Numbered from the stretch's first letter, positions 25,429-33,756 are shown. The stretch is 64,000 bases of DNA from Bradyrhizobium sp. CER78 (GCF_029846235.1 NZ_JARVWP010000009.1:286129-350128); one strand, 5' to 3'. The notes: generated by a model not told the origin, from the letters alone. Program-made: numbers and translations.

Positions 25429-27696
25429 CTAAGCGGCAACAACCCGTACTGGAATGGACTTGGCTGCGGGCGTCCCGCTGATCTTGTCGTAGTAGTCGAG
25501 AGGCAGTAGCGGATTGAGCTCCGGGTAATATCCCGCAACCGATCCGCGCGGCATCGGATAGTCCAGTACCTTCAATCCGCTTACGCGCCTCTGTATGCCG
25601 TCATCACTGATCGTCTCGAGCGCAATGCTCGAGCCGTCTTCGAGCCCTCGTGCGGCTCGATCCTCGGCGTTCATGAACAGGACCATGCGGTCATTATAGA
25701 CACCGCGGTAACGGTCGTTGTTGCTGTAGATCGTCGTATTGAATTGATCGTGCGAGCGAATGGTTGCCAGTCGCAGCATCTCGGGATCCGAAACGGATGC
25801 ATTCACCTCCAGACCCGGCAGAAGCAGAAAGTTTGCCTTGCCGTTCGGCGTCGGCCACACCAGTTCGCGTGGCGGCACGTCGAGGTGAAACCCTCTCGGG
25901 CTTTCTATACGCTCGGAGAAATCGCTGTAGATCTCCGGATAGACCTCCGCGATCTTGTCGCGGATCAGTCCGTAATCCTCGCTGTAGCTCTTCCAGTCGA
26001 CCTTACTGTCCGGCAACGTCGCTTGCGCGATCCGGCAGACGATTTCCACTTCGGGCAGAAGATGCGGGCTGGCCGGCGACAACACCCCGCGAGACGCGGT
26101 GACGTTCGACATCGAGTCCTCGATCGTCACAAATTGCTCGCCGGCTGCCGTCCGGATGATTTCCGAGCGCGCGATGACGGGCAGCATCAAGGCGTCACGA
26201 CCGTGAACCAGATGGCCACGATTCAGCTTGGTCGTGATTGCGACCGTCAGCGCAAGCTTTCGCATCGCTGCGTATGATCGTTCGGTATCGGGTACCGCGC
26301 GCACGAAATTGCCGCCGAGGCCGATGAAAACCTTCGCTGTCCCCGCCTGCATTGCGGCGACCGACTCAATGGTATGATGACCATGTTCGCGCGGAGGTTC
26401 GAACCCAAAAACATCGCGAACGCGATCGAGATAGTCCTGGCTCGGCTGTTCATCGATACCGACGGTGCGATCTCCCTGTACATTGGAATGACCGCGAATG
26501 GGCGAAATTCCGGCGCCTGGCTTGCCGAAATTGCCTTTGAGCAGGAGCAGATTGACCAACTGCTGCACCAGCCGCGATCCCTCCTGATGCTGGGTAATGC
26601 CCATCCCGTAGCAAATGATCGTCGCGCGCGAGCGAATATAGATTTCGGCGCACCTGCGGATTTGCGATTCCTCAAGCCCGGAGACCCGCTCCAAGTCCGA
26701 CCATGTCTGCGCCATCGCGTCGTTCCGGATGGCATCGAGGCCGACGGTATGCTCACGGATGAACTCCCAATCGACGATCTTTTCGCCACGTTGCTCTCGT
26801 TCGAACATGACTTTCATGATGCCCTTCAGGAGGGCGAGATCGCCTCCAATGCGGACATGAACGAACTCGCTCGCTATCTTGGTCGAACCGAAAGTTGCCA
26901 TCTGGATGACATCCTGCGGATCAGCGAAGCGCACCAATGCACGTTCGGGCATCGGATTGACGGCGACGATCGGAACCCCGCGTTTGCTCGCTTCGACCAG
27001 ATTGCTCATCATCCGCGGCGAGTTCGTTCCGGTGTTCTGCCCGATGACGAATATCGCTTCGGCGTGCTCGAAATCATCCAGGATAACGGTGCCCTTCCCG
27101 ACACCGATGGAGGGCGGCAAGCCCCGGCTGGTCGGCTCATGGCACATGTTCGAGCAGTCGGGAAAATTGTTCGTCCCGAACTCCCGGACGAATATCGAAT
27201 AGAGAAACGCCGCCTCGTTGGGCGTACGGCCGGACGTGTAGAATTCCGCTTCGTGGGGACTGTCGAGGGACCGCAGATGCCGACCGATCAACGCGAACGC
27301 GTCGTCCCAGCTGCACGGCACGTAGCGATCCGACGATGAGTGATAGCGCATCGGCTCCGTCAAACGTCCTTGCATCTCGAGCCAGTAGTCCGACCGCTCC
27401 ATGAGCTCGGACACGGTGTGCCGCTCGAAGAACTCTCGCGTGACTCGAAACTTCGTTGCCTCAAATGCCAACGCCTTGGCGCCGTTCTCGCAGAAATCGA
27501 GCGTCTTCTTGCATTCCGCGTCGGGGAATGCGCAGCTCGAGCACTTGAATCCACCGGGCTGGTTCATTGACAGAAGCGCGCGCGATCCCTTCGTCACCAC
27601 ACTCTGCTCGAGAAGAATCTTTGCAGTCGCTGCGGCGGCACCCCAACCACCTGCGGGATGATGATACGTCTTGAAGCGCGGCTTACCGTCCAACAT
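25429..27696 (-). CDS. FdhF/YdeP-family molybdopterin oxidoreductase
   Basis: 755 residues. The protein follows the FdhF/YdeP pattern: N-terminal CSSCAFPDAECKK segment, then the molybdopterin-binding alpha-subunit domains (QNTGTNSPRMMSNL, YGMGITQHQEGSRLVQQL) and the C-terminal MopB domain with QFNTTIYSNNDRYRGVYNDR. The lack of the usual four-cysteine cluster motif (CXXCX3CXn C) fits YdeP rather than catalytic FdhF. YdeP is linked to acid resistance in E. coli; substrate unknown. It is in one operon with csbD and cioAB, which could accept its electrons through quinol. The reaction is not known. Confidence 0.88.
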   Translation of the reverse strand: MLDGKPRFKTYHHPAGGWGAAAATAKILLEQSVVTKGSRALLSMNQPGGFKCSSCAFPDAECKKTLDFCENGAKALAFEATKFRVTREFFERHTVSELMERSDYWLEMQGRLTEPMRYHSSSDRYVPCSWDDAFALIGRHLRSLDSPHEAEFYTSGRTPNEAAFLYSIFVREFGTNNFPDCSNMCHEPTSRGLPPSIGVGKGTVILDDFEHAEAIFVIGQNTGTNSPRMMSNLVEASKRGVPIVAVNPMPERALVRFADPQDVIQMATFGSTKIASEFVHVRIGGDLALLKGIMKVMFEREQRGEKIVDWEFIREHTVGLDAIRNDAMAQTWSDLERVSGLEESQIRRCAEIYIRSRATIICYGMGITQHQEGSRLVQQLVNLLLLKGNFGKPGAGISPIRGHSNVQGDRTVGIDEQPSQDYLDRVRDVFGFEPPREHGHHTIESVAAMQAGTAKVFIGLGGNFVRAVPDTERSYAAMRKLALTVAITTKLNRGHLVHGRDALMLPVIARSEIIRTAAGEQFVTIEDSMSNVTASRGVLSPASPHLLPEVEIVCRIAQATLPDSKVDWKSYSEDYGLIRDKIAEVYPEIYSDFSERIESPRGFHLDVPPRELVWPTPNGKANFLLLPGLEVNASVSDPEMLRLATIRSHDQFNTTIYSNNDRYRGVYNDRMVLFMNAEDRAARGLEDGSSIALETISDDGIQRRVSGLKVLDYPMPRGSVAGYYPELNPLLPLDYYDKISGTPAAKSIPVRVVAA

Positions 27697-27740
27697 GAGT
27701 CAACTCCGCAATTGTCAGATCTTCAGTACAGTCTTCAACG

Positions 27741-27763
27741 GGGTGACCTGAACGAGGTCACCC
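27741..27763. other. perfect stem-loop before the YdeP-like gene
   Basis: GGGTGACCT, loop GAACG, AGGTCACCC: a 9 bp perfect stem with a 5 nt loop in the 97 nt gap between the small gene at 27,794 and the YdeP-like gene. There is no T-run, so it is more likely an mRNA processing or stabilising hairpin than a terminator. It could set unequal expression of csbD and the large genes. Confidence 0.5.
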
Positions 27764-27793
27764 GCAACACGCTGGATCTTGCCACCGGCCGCT

Positions 27794-28003
27794 TTATCGA
27801 TCCTGGTCGAGGCTAGCGACGATCACCTTGTCGATCAGGCCTTCGTTGTGCCGGATGAAGTCATCGCGCGTCATGCCGGATGCGCGCCACGCATCCTGGA
27901 GGCCGGCGTCTCTGTGAAGCCACTCGTCGCGCGTTTGATGATCGATCTTGTGACGTCGCGCGTCCTGTGATCCGTGTGACGCCTTGTCGTGATCTTTGGA
28001 CAT
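27794..28003 (-). CDS. small hydrophilic hypothetical protein
   Basis: 69 residues from MSKDHDKASHGSQDARRHK, highly charged and His-rich in the first half, with one amphipathic helix (RDDFIRHNEGLIDKVIVASL) at the end. GAGGAG lies 5 nt before the ATG. It lies between csbD and the YdeP-like gene. Not a recognised family; it has the look of a soluble stress protein. Confidence 0.65.
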   Translation of the reverse strand: MSKDHDKASHGSQDARRHKIDHQTRDEWLHRDAGLQDAWRASGMTRDDFIRHNEGLIDKVIVASLDQDR

Positions 28004-28209
28004 CGTATCTCCTCGTGTATCCCGTCCTGCCTTGGTGCTCTCGCCGGGGGCGCAAATCGCGGCAGTCCAGGAGAATCTTGAGGCCGGACTTCGCCGACCC
28101 ACGCTCTGCGCGCGTTGCGGTTCGCTGTGATCGTCCGGCGCGAACGGTGAATGTAAATCGGGTGTCGATGCTGCCTCGCAGCAGCCGTCGATCCGCCGGG
28201 ATCACTCAA

Positions 28210-28422
28210 TCAGGATCGATCCCAATTTGCTTCCCTGGCCCACTTGTCGACCTCTTTGCGGATCTGGTTCTTGTCAATGCCGTAGAGATCTTGCAGCTTG
28301 CCTTCCAGCCGCTCCCTGTCGCCATTGATGATGTCAATGTCGTTGTCAGTGAGCTTGCCCCATGTTGCCTTGAGCGCGCCCTTTGCAGCCTTCCAGTTTC
28401 CCTCGATGCGATCCCAGTTCAT
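28210..28422 (-). CDS. csbD: CsbD-family general stress protein
   Basis: 70 residues from MNWDRIEGNWKAAKGALKAT with the CsbD repeat pattern (WDRIEGNWKAAKGALKATWG, DRERLEGKLQDLYGI). The family is a set of small helical general stress proteins of unknown mechanism. Start 28,422 is used because GGAG lies 6 nt before this ATG, while the ATG at 28,428 touches the ribosome site. It is the first gene of the csbD-ydeP-cioABZ(-mscS) operon. Confidence 0.88.
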   Translation of the reverse strand: MNWDRIEGNWKAAKGALKATWGKLTDNDIDIINGDRERLEGKLQDLYGIDKNQIRKEVDKWAREANWDRS

Positions 28423-28472
28423 TTTCATCTCCTTCTTCTGCCTAACCGTGAAACGTGCATCGAGGAGAGGTT

Positions 28473-28576
28473 AGCAACAGGCGTGCCAGTCTGAGCGCAT
28501 CGTCATATCAATGAGTTAGGCGACGCGGGCCGTCGGCAATGGACAATTTGTCACGACGGATTCGGCCAAGTTGTCC
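28473..28576 (-). promoter_or_regulatory. composite sigma-54 promoter 7 (csbD-cio operon)
   Basis: Minus strand: TGGCACGCCTGTTGCT (28,473-28,488); perfect IHF consensus TATCAATGAGTTA (28,506-28,518); dyads GGACAATTTGTCA (28,541-28,553) and GGCCAAGTTGTCC (28,564-28,576), centres 23 bp apart, 53 bp upstream of the -24. Confidence 0.92.
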
Positions 28577-28837
28577 GCCGTGGCAGGTTGCAGCACGTGC
28601 GTTTCCGGCCGCGACTTCATCCTTTTTGGCGCAACGCTTAACGCCGTCGTCGTGGACACGGGTCCCGCATCAACAGGCCATCGACGTCCGAATGCATCTT
28701 CTCGGCAGATAGATGGCGTTGCGGAACGCGATGACAAATGACTTCACCACCGCTTTCGCTTACATTCGCGAATGTTGAGGCACCGCGTTCATGCGCAAGG
28801 ACGCTTCGCTGATTATTCGTGCAAGTGAGGAGATCGA

Positions 28838-28978
28838 ATGAAGGGCGATCCGGGAAGCCGACGACCAATCCATCATTCGCCCATCTTCTGGGTTGGCATC
28901 GCCTTATGCCTGGCAGCTATATCCATCTACGTCTGGTCCGGCGATCTTTCCTGGCGACCCGCAGCACCCCCACACTGA
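28838..28978 (+). CDS. small single-span membrane protein
   Basis: 46 residues, MKGDPGSRRPIHHSPIFWVG followed by a hydrophobic helix and YVWSGDLSWRP. GAGGAG lies 5 nt before the ATG. Single-helix proteins with a HHSPIFWVG start and DLSWRP end are common small unknowns in rhizobia. It stands alone on the plus strand between two sigma-54 operons. The stretch 28,577-28,837 before it shows no gene. Confidence 0.6.
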   Translation: MKGDPGSRRPIHHSPIFWVGIALCLAAISIYVWSGDLSWRPAAPPH

Positions 28979-29072
28979 TCGTCGGCGCGCGAAGAGCCCG
29001 CTCCATCCTCTCCAGGTCAGCTGCGACCATCATGCCGTGAGCAGACGTCCTGCCTCCTGCGGCTCGCACCAC

Positions 29073-29170
29073 TCATCGTGAGCTGACAACAAGAAAGACA
29101 ATACCGGCCGTCAACAGCGCCCATGACACGAGCACAATGATCGTCTCGAGTGGCTTTCGCGGCCTCTTCT
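29073..29170 (-). pseudogene. possible broken small membrane protein
   Basis: In one minus-strand frame this reads RPRKPLETIIVLVSWALLTA plus a hydrophobic end and a stop at 29,073, which looks like a complete small membrane protein except that no start codon occurs in frame. An ATG with the sequence MIVSKRRG is one frame away at about 29,138, so a single indel would repair it. The rest of 28,979-29,303 shows nothing. Confidence 0.25.
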
Positions 29171-29303
29171 TTTCGAGACGATCATTTGGACTGCGCTCCT
29201 ACCGTAGGGTTCCGACTGATCGAGACCATTCCAGGCCGCGCCCGTTCCAACGAACATCGTGCGCCGAGACTTGCACACTCCGACACCCGGCGGGTTACAA
29301 GGG

Positions 29304-30200
29304 TTACATCAGCACATTCTGGCGAGGCTCTATCGGAGCCGGCAAATCGTGCTCTCCGAGCAGGGCGAGCATCTCGCGCTCGATGGCTCGTCTCATTGCG
29401 TCAAGCGGAAGGGCATTTGGCTCCAACCCAAACGGAGACTCAAGCTGATGGCCAAGCGCGTCGAGGCCGAAAAAGGTGTAGGCGACGAGCAGAACGGGCA
29501 GCAGTGTCCACCAATCGAGCGATCCGGCGAGCGCGAACGGCAGCGTCACACAGAAGATCAGCGCGGTCCGATGCAGCAACAGCGAATAGGCGAATGGCAC
29601 CGGAGTGGACGTAATACGCTCGCATCCGCCTTGCACTTCGGAGAGAGCGGTAAGCTGCCCCTCCAGAACCGCGTAGTGGATTGGCTCGATCCGCTCCCGC
29701 TTCATCAGCATCAAGCAGTGCAGCCCGATCTGGCTGAGCAAGGCATTGGTCGGGTTGGGGCCGCCTGAAGCGGCTTCGATCTCGCTCCATGGCTTGATCG
29801 CCGCCACTTCATCCTCACCCCGCAGGCGCGCTGTCAGTCCGGAGCAAAAGCCACATAGGCCGCGGAGCAGGACGCGACGGTCGTCGTCTTCCAGGGTGGA
29901 GACCTGACGTGCGAACGAGCGGCAGGCGATGATCAGCTTGCCCCAGAGCTCGCGTCCCTCCCACCAGCGGGCGTAACATGTGCTGTTTCGGAAGCTCATG
30001 AAGACCGATAGCGCGATGCCGATCAGCGTGAACGGAATCGCACTGATGCGCGCGAAAATGCCCGGATGCTCCATGGCAGCAAAAATCGCCAACACACTGA
30101 TCAGCGCAATCGCCACGAGATGCGGCGCGATCCGCGGCAAGATCGATCCATTGACGGCAAACGCGACGTCCCAGAAGCCGGGCTTGGAGCGTACGATCAT
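29304..30200 (-). CDS. bestrophin-family channel protein
   Basis: 298 residues from MIVRSKPGFWDVAFAVNGSI. Bestrophin/RFP-TM pattern: two N-terminal transmembrane helices, FRNSTCYARWWEGRELWGKL with the conserved aromatic-basic motif, two central helices, and a cytoplasmic C-terminal part. Bacterial members are cation or anion channels. GGGAG precedes the ATG. It follows the DUF1488 gene by 261 nt with no gene in between and is presumably in the same transcript. With MscS it gives the island two channel genes. Confidence 0.88.
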   Translation of the reverse strand: MIVRSKPGFWDVAFAVNGSILPRIAPHLVAIALISVLAIFAAMEHPGIFARISAIPFTLIGIALSVFMSFRNSTCYARWWEGRELWGKLIIACRSFARQVSTLEDDDRRVLLRGLCGFCSGLTARLRGEDEVAAIKPWSEIEAASGGPNPTNALLSQIGLHCLMLMKRERIEPIHYAVLEGQLTALSEVQGGCERITSTPVPFAYSLLLHRTALIFCVTLPFALAGSLDWWTLLPVLLVAYTFFGLDALGHQLESPFGLEPNALPLDAMRRAIEREMLALLGEHDLPAPIEPRQNVLM

Positions 30201-30461
30201 TGCAGCGCTCCCGACATCCAAGGCTGACTCTCCTGCGGGGATTGCAAAGCCGCGCCGGTCCGAGCTTCGTTACCGCGGACAGGCCCGAGCAGAGATTTTT
30301 CCGATCGGGGAATGGGATTGGCTCGGAACACGGTCGAAAGCACTCCGGACCGGGTCGTTGCCGGCATCGGTGCTTCGGATCCGGGAGGATTTTCCTGCGA
30401 CGGAGCAGAGAATGCAGCCGCAGTGTCGGGTTGTAGCATCATTTGTAAGACTGAGCTGGGC

Positions 30462-30734
30462 TTAGAAATCCACGTCGGACCGATCGAGCGAAACCACGCG
30501 GGTGACGCTGGGTTGACGGCTTTCAAACTTGTCGCTGGCGGCGCGTTCGATGCGCGCTCGTCGCATCAGGAAGAGTTCCTCGACGCTTGGAACAGGATGA
30601 TATCGCACGCGCATCACGTTGAGAGCTCTGCGCGCGATCATGCATGTGACCTCGGCACTATCACTGTACATCACGAAATAGATTCCATGACGGTGAACCT
30701 CATACTGGCCATCGGGATCTCGGGCGAGCGCCAT
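30462..30734 (-). CDS. DUF1488 family protein
   Basis: 90 residues from MALARDPDGQYEVHRHGIYF with the DUF1488 pattern, a short beta-rich start and a helical middle (CMIARRALNVMR). The start at 30,734 is the first ATG downstream of the predicted transcript start near 30,758; the frame is open further up but that part lies inside the promoter. Function unknown. It is the first gene of the DUF1488-bestrophin unit. Confidence 0.75.
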   Translation of the reverse strand: MALARDPDGQYEVHRHGIYFVMYSDSAEVTCMIARRALNVMRVRYHPVPSVEELFLMRRARIERAASDKFESRQPSVTRVVSLDRSDVDF

Positions 30735-30769
30735 CTGACAATCTTCATGAATCGATCTGAGCCTCTCGG

Positions 30770-30874
30770 AGCAATAGATGTGCCATCGTCCAGCGCGCAG
30801 TAACGTCAACGACTTGCGGCCTGCAATGAAGCAACTCCGGACAATTTGTCTGAGTAGCTACGGACAAATTGTCT
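30770..30874 (-). promoter_or_regulatory. composite sigma-54 promoter 8 (DUF1488-bestrophin)
   Basis: Minus strand: TGGCACATCTATTGCT (30,770-30,785); weak IHF-like site CGTCAACGACTTG (30,804-30,816); dyads GGACAATTTGTCT (30,839-30,851) and GGACAAATTGTCT (30,862-30,874), centres 23 bp apart, 54 bp upstream. No plus-strand -24/-12 was seen between here and the DyP gene at 31,067. Confidence 0.9.
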
Positions 30875-31066
30875 ATCAGGTGACGCTAACCACTCCGCCC
30901 AACCATTCGCGAGATAGCGCAGCCTCCCAATTGCGCGATTGCAGGACATGAGATCTTCGGCCAGATTTGAGCAGGCGACCAATCGATCGCCGAAGCCCAG
31001 ACGAAACTGGACGAACGACGCGCAACGGACCCGGCGGGACGATCCTGATTCAACGAGTACGACACC

Positions 31067-32059
31067 ATGAATGTGACAGCGTCCAACGCAACGCAAACTG
31101 GGCAGACTCAAAAGTCACGGCAGCGCACTATGGACTCCGAGCCCCAATACATCGATGCGCCGACGACCGCCTCGGCGGCCTTCCTGGTGCTGGTGATCAA
31201 TCCTGGCGATCAAGCTCTCGAGACGATTCGTGCTGTCGTCGGCTCGACCGCCGATCTCATCAAGGATATCCGGGGACGGGCCAATGGTGAGACGTTCACC
31301 GCGAACGTGGGAATTGGTCATCGCGTCTGGCAGACTCTCACCGGCAAACCCGAGCCCAAGGAGCTCACTGCGTTCAGGGAGATCAAGGGAGCCAAGCATA
31401 CCGCGATTTCAACGCCGGGAGATCTGCTTTACCATATCCGCGCCGCCTCCGCCGATCTGATCGTCGAGTTCGAGAAGATCCTGCTTGAGGCCTTCGGCGA
31501 CGCGGTCACCGCCGTGGATGATGTCGCAGGCTTCAGGTACTTCGACGGCCGGGACTTGCTGGAGTTCGTGGATGGCACGGCGAACCCCGATGGACTCGAT
31601 CTTCCCGCCGCGGCCCTCGTCGGGGATGAAGATCCGGACCATGCCGGCGGCAGCTATGTGGTCGTCCAGAAGTACCTTCACAATCTGGCTGCCTGGCGGG
31701 CTCAGACCGCCGAAACGCAAGAGGCCATCATTGGCCGGACCAAGTTCGACAATGTCGAGCTAGCGGACGCGAGTGAGGGGCAGAAATCCCATAAGACACT
31801 GTGCACCATCATCGATGAACAGGGCGAGCACGACATTCTGCGTGACAATATGCCGTTCGCGGTGCCCGGCCGGGGAGAATACGGGACCTACTTCATCGGC
31901 TACTCGCGGCACCTGTGGGTCATCGAGAAAATGCTTGAGCGGATGTTTATCGGAGATCCGCCTCCGCTTCACGATCGTATCCTCGACTACTCAACCGCCG
32001 TCTCCGGAGCAACGTTCTTCGTGCCGCCGCGGCAATTTCTTGCGAACCTGGCCGACTGA
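31067..32059 (+). CDS. DyP-type heme peroxidase, not encapsulated
   Basis: 330 residues, homologous over its length to the peroxidase at 1,882. Catalytic Asp169 lies in EFVDGTANP, where the family usually has Gly in place of the first Glu. The heme His (near 246, KSHKTLCTI) and Arg in LRDNMPF are present. It ends at FLANLAD with no encapsulin tag, so it should stay free in the cytoplasm. The start may be ATG 31,130 instead. It is transcribed away from promoter 8 and has no recognised promoter of that type. Confidence 0.88.
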   Translation: MNVTASNATQTGQTQKSRQRTMDSEPQYIDAPTTASAAFLVLVINPGDQALETIRAVVGSTADLIKDIRGRANGETFTANVGIGHRVWQTLTGKPEPKELTAFREIKGAKHTAISTPGDLLYHIRAASADLIVEFEKILLEAFGDAVTAVDDVAGFRYFDGRDLLEFVDGTANPDGLDLPAAALVGDEDPDHAGGSYVVVQKYLHNLAAWRAQTAETQEAIIGRTKFDNVELADASEGQKSHKTLCTIIDEQGEHDILRDNMPFAVPGRGEYGTYFIGYSRHLWVIEKMLERMFIGDPPPLHDRILDYSTAVSGATFFVPPRQFLANLAD

Positions 32060-32138
32060 ACCGGACGACGTGCATCTAGCAGAATCACGGCACCGATCGA
32101 TCATCAGACTGCTCGGTCCTCGCCTTCGGGTCCTGTGC

Positions 32139-32625
32139 TCAAGAAGCGGACGGGTGATAGGGAACGCGATCAAAGCTGGCCCAATGCAGGCGTTCCTCGT
32201 AGGCCAACACGGTGGCGCGGAGCGCTTCAGCATCGCGCAAGGCATTATGTCGCCTGGCTGAAGGGACATATGGACTGATAATCGCAGCGTCGATCAACTC
32301 GAAGCGAATTCGGCGGATGGGCTGCATCGTTCCGGGGCCAAGAATGAGTAGCCGGGCCGCATTCGCGATGTCTTCCGGCCAGTCGGCGACGATGATGGGA
32401 CACTCGTCATTGTGAAGGTACTCGAAAAAAACGGTCAGAGACTTGCTCGCGACTTAGCGGATGTTTGTCGAGCACCGGCTGAACATGCTCGCGTACCCAA
32501 GCAGTTGGACGTTCGCAGATGACGGCCTCGTAAAATGCCGGCGCGGCATCATCTTGCGGGACAAGCGCGATAGAAATCAACTCGCCGCCAAATCCGTTGA
32601 ACTCAGCATCCAGAAAATAGCGCAT
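32139..32625 (-). pseudogene. 3'-5' exonuclease (DEDD), frameshifted in a T7 run
   Basis: The N-terminal frame starts MRYFLDAEFNGFGGELISIA, the exonuclease motif with acidic pair, and runs off at SDRFFRVPSQ. Removing one T from the run of seven near 32,428 continues into FFEYLHNDECPIIVADWPED and on to HNALRDAEALRATVLAYE, the exo-III motif HxALxDA. So two adjacent frames encode one 160-residue exonuclease. It is a real frameshift, a sequence error in a homopolymer, or slippage. Confidence 0.75.
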
Positions 32626-32693
32626 GATCACCAGATGCACAGCGGTCGCGATCCGCGTCGCAGCACATGTTGCGGAAGGCGTCGCAAGAATGA

Positions 32694-32858
32694 TCAATAC
32701 CTTGAGGGTTTAGGTTGCGTCTCGCTCACAGGATCGGAGGCCGGAAACGTCTCTTCGAGACCTTCCTCGAGCTTGGTTTGCTTCATGTCCGCCTCGATCG
32801 CCTTCTTGGGATCTACCGCGAGCTTGTCGATGGGAGCAGGATCGAATTTTTTCTTCAT
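32694..32858 (-). CDS. small hydrophilic protein
   Basis: 54 residues, start MKKKFDPAPIDKLAVDPKKA and end ETFPASDPVSETQPKPSRY, charged and probably disordered. The ETFPASDP-like end is a recurring feature of small rhizobial unknowns. It precedes the exonuclease gene by about 70 nt in the same direction. No strong ribosome site. Expression not certain. Confidence 0.6.
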   Translation of the reverse strand: MKKKFDPAPIDKLAVDPKKAIEADMKQTKLEEGLEETFPASDPVSETQPKPSRY

Positions 32859-32938
32859 AGGTGTACTCAATGATGGACTTGTCCGCGCCGAGTAGTGAAC
32901 CTCGCGAACGACCGCTAGCCAAGGCCGTTCAGAGAAAT

Positions 32939-33088
32939 TCAGTGAGGGTGCGCTCCGCCTTCGGGCGGATATACGATCAAGCGTCGAACTTGCGCTGAAG
33001 CGCCTGATGCTAAGCCTTTTTGCACCGTTTCTGCCAGCTTTACGGTACGGCCGCGTCCGCTGAAATAGACGATCGCAATCTTGGCCAT
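32939..33088 (-). pseudogene. truncated flavodoxin-like protein
   Basis: 49 codons starting MAKIAIVYFSGRGRTVKLAE, the FMN phosphate-binding start of a WrbA-type flavodoxin. After about 38 residues the sequence stops resembling the family and ends. Intact members have about 200 residues, so this is a remnant cut off near the island boundary. Confidence 0.6.
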
Positions 33089-33179
33089 AAGAACTGCATC
33101 CTAATGAACTTCCGCGGCGGCGACTCGATCGACGTTCTCTCCTGCCGACACCAACGCGATTGTCCGCTTCGCTCGCTCA

Positions 33180-33510
33180 AATGTCCTATTCTACGACCAA
33201 TCCGTAATCGACCTGTTCCGAAGGATCCGCGGGCTGTATTGAAGGGGGCGTATGTAGGAGGAAAAGGAAAACGCACGCGGCAATCCGACCGCGGGAAACG
33301 TCGCACGAGACCCATTTTGTTCTCGTCGGCATCTCCACGAAGGTATTGGAAAAAAAGACTTTCCAATGGTGGGCGCACCAGGGCTCGAACCTGGGACCCG
33401 CTGATTAAGAGACAGCCCCGGGTTGAGAACAATCAATAACTTACTGGTCGCATCACTGGACTTATCCGATCGAAAGTGGGTATTCGTCGCACGATCAGAG
33501 TCATTGCACC
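33180..33510. repeat. right copy of island-flanking repeat (att region B)
   Basis: Direct repeat of 390-740, about 75-80 percent alike, with the tRNA-Lys 3' fragment as its core. Between the flavodoxin remnant and the LysR gene (33,089-33,756) no gene is seen; this repeat fills most of the stretch. Confidence 0.7.
33367..33416 (-). other. 3' fragment of tRNA-Lys(CTT), putative att site
   Basis: Same 50 bp tRNA-Lys 3' segment as at 594-643, with one difference in the anticodon stem (CTGT for CTGA), again without a 5' half. The pair marks an element of 32,773 bp. Since both copies are partial, the intact tRNA-Lys gene must lie outside the window. Confidence 0.8.
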
Positions 33511-33756
33511 GCCTGACATCTGAACACGCGCTGCTCTGACTTTGCAGGGTCAACCGCGATGACAAGGCGATCGATCGATGGGTTCAAATCGGGGAGGCGC
33601 AACCACCGATACCGATATTCAGTTCAAGTTGCGATTTGATCCCAGCATCCTGGCGACGTCTTGCGGCCACACGGGATGCGCGTTTCAGGATCGCGGCCCT
33701 GGCGTAGCTGCGCCCAAGACTGGGCAACTCAGTGCCGAGAAGCGGCTGCAAGATCA

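Noticed and set aside
27697..27793. Small gene ending in GDLVQVTPLKTVLKI
   Set aside because: The frame is open but has no start codon after the preceding stop; the hairpin at 27,741 explains the conservation better.
30201..30461. Protein-coding frame across the bestrophin-DUF1488 gap
   Set aside because: An open frame of about 109 codons exists but overlaps both neighbours, lacks a ribosome site and has low-complexity composition.
650..33360. Integrase or transposase inside the island
   Set aside because: I looked for tyrosine or serine recombinase and IS-type proteins on both strands and saw none; not reported as present.
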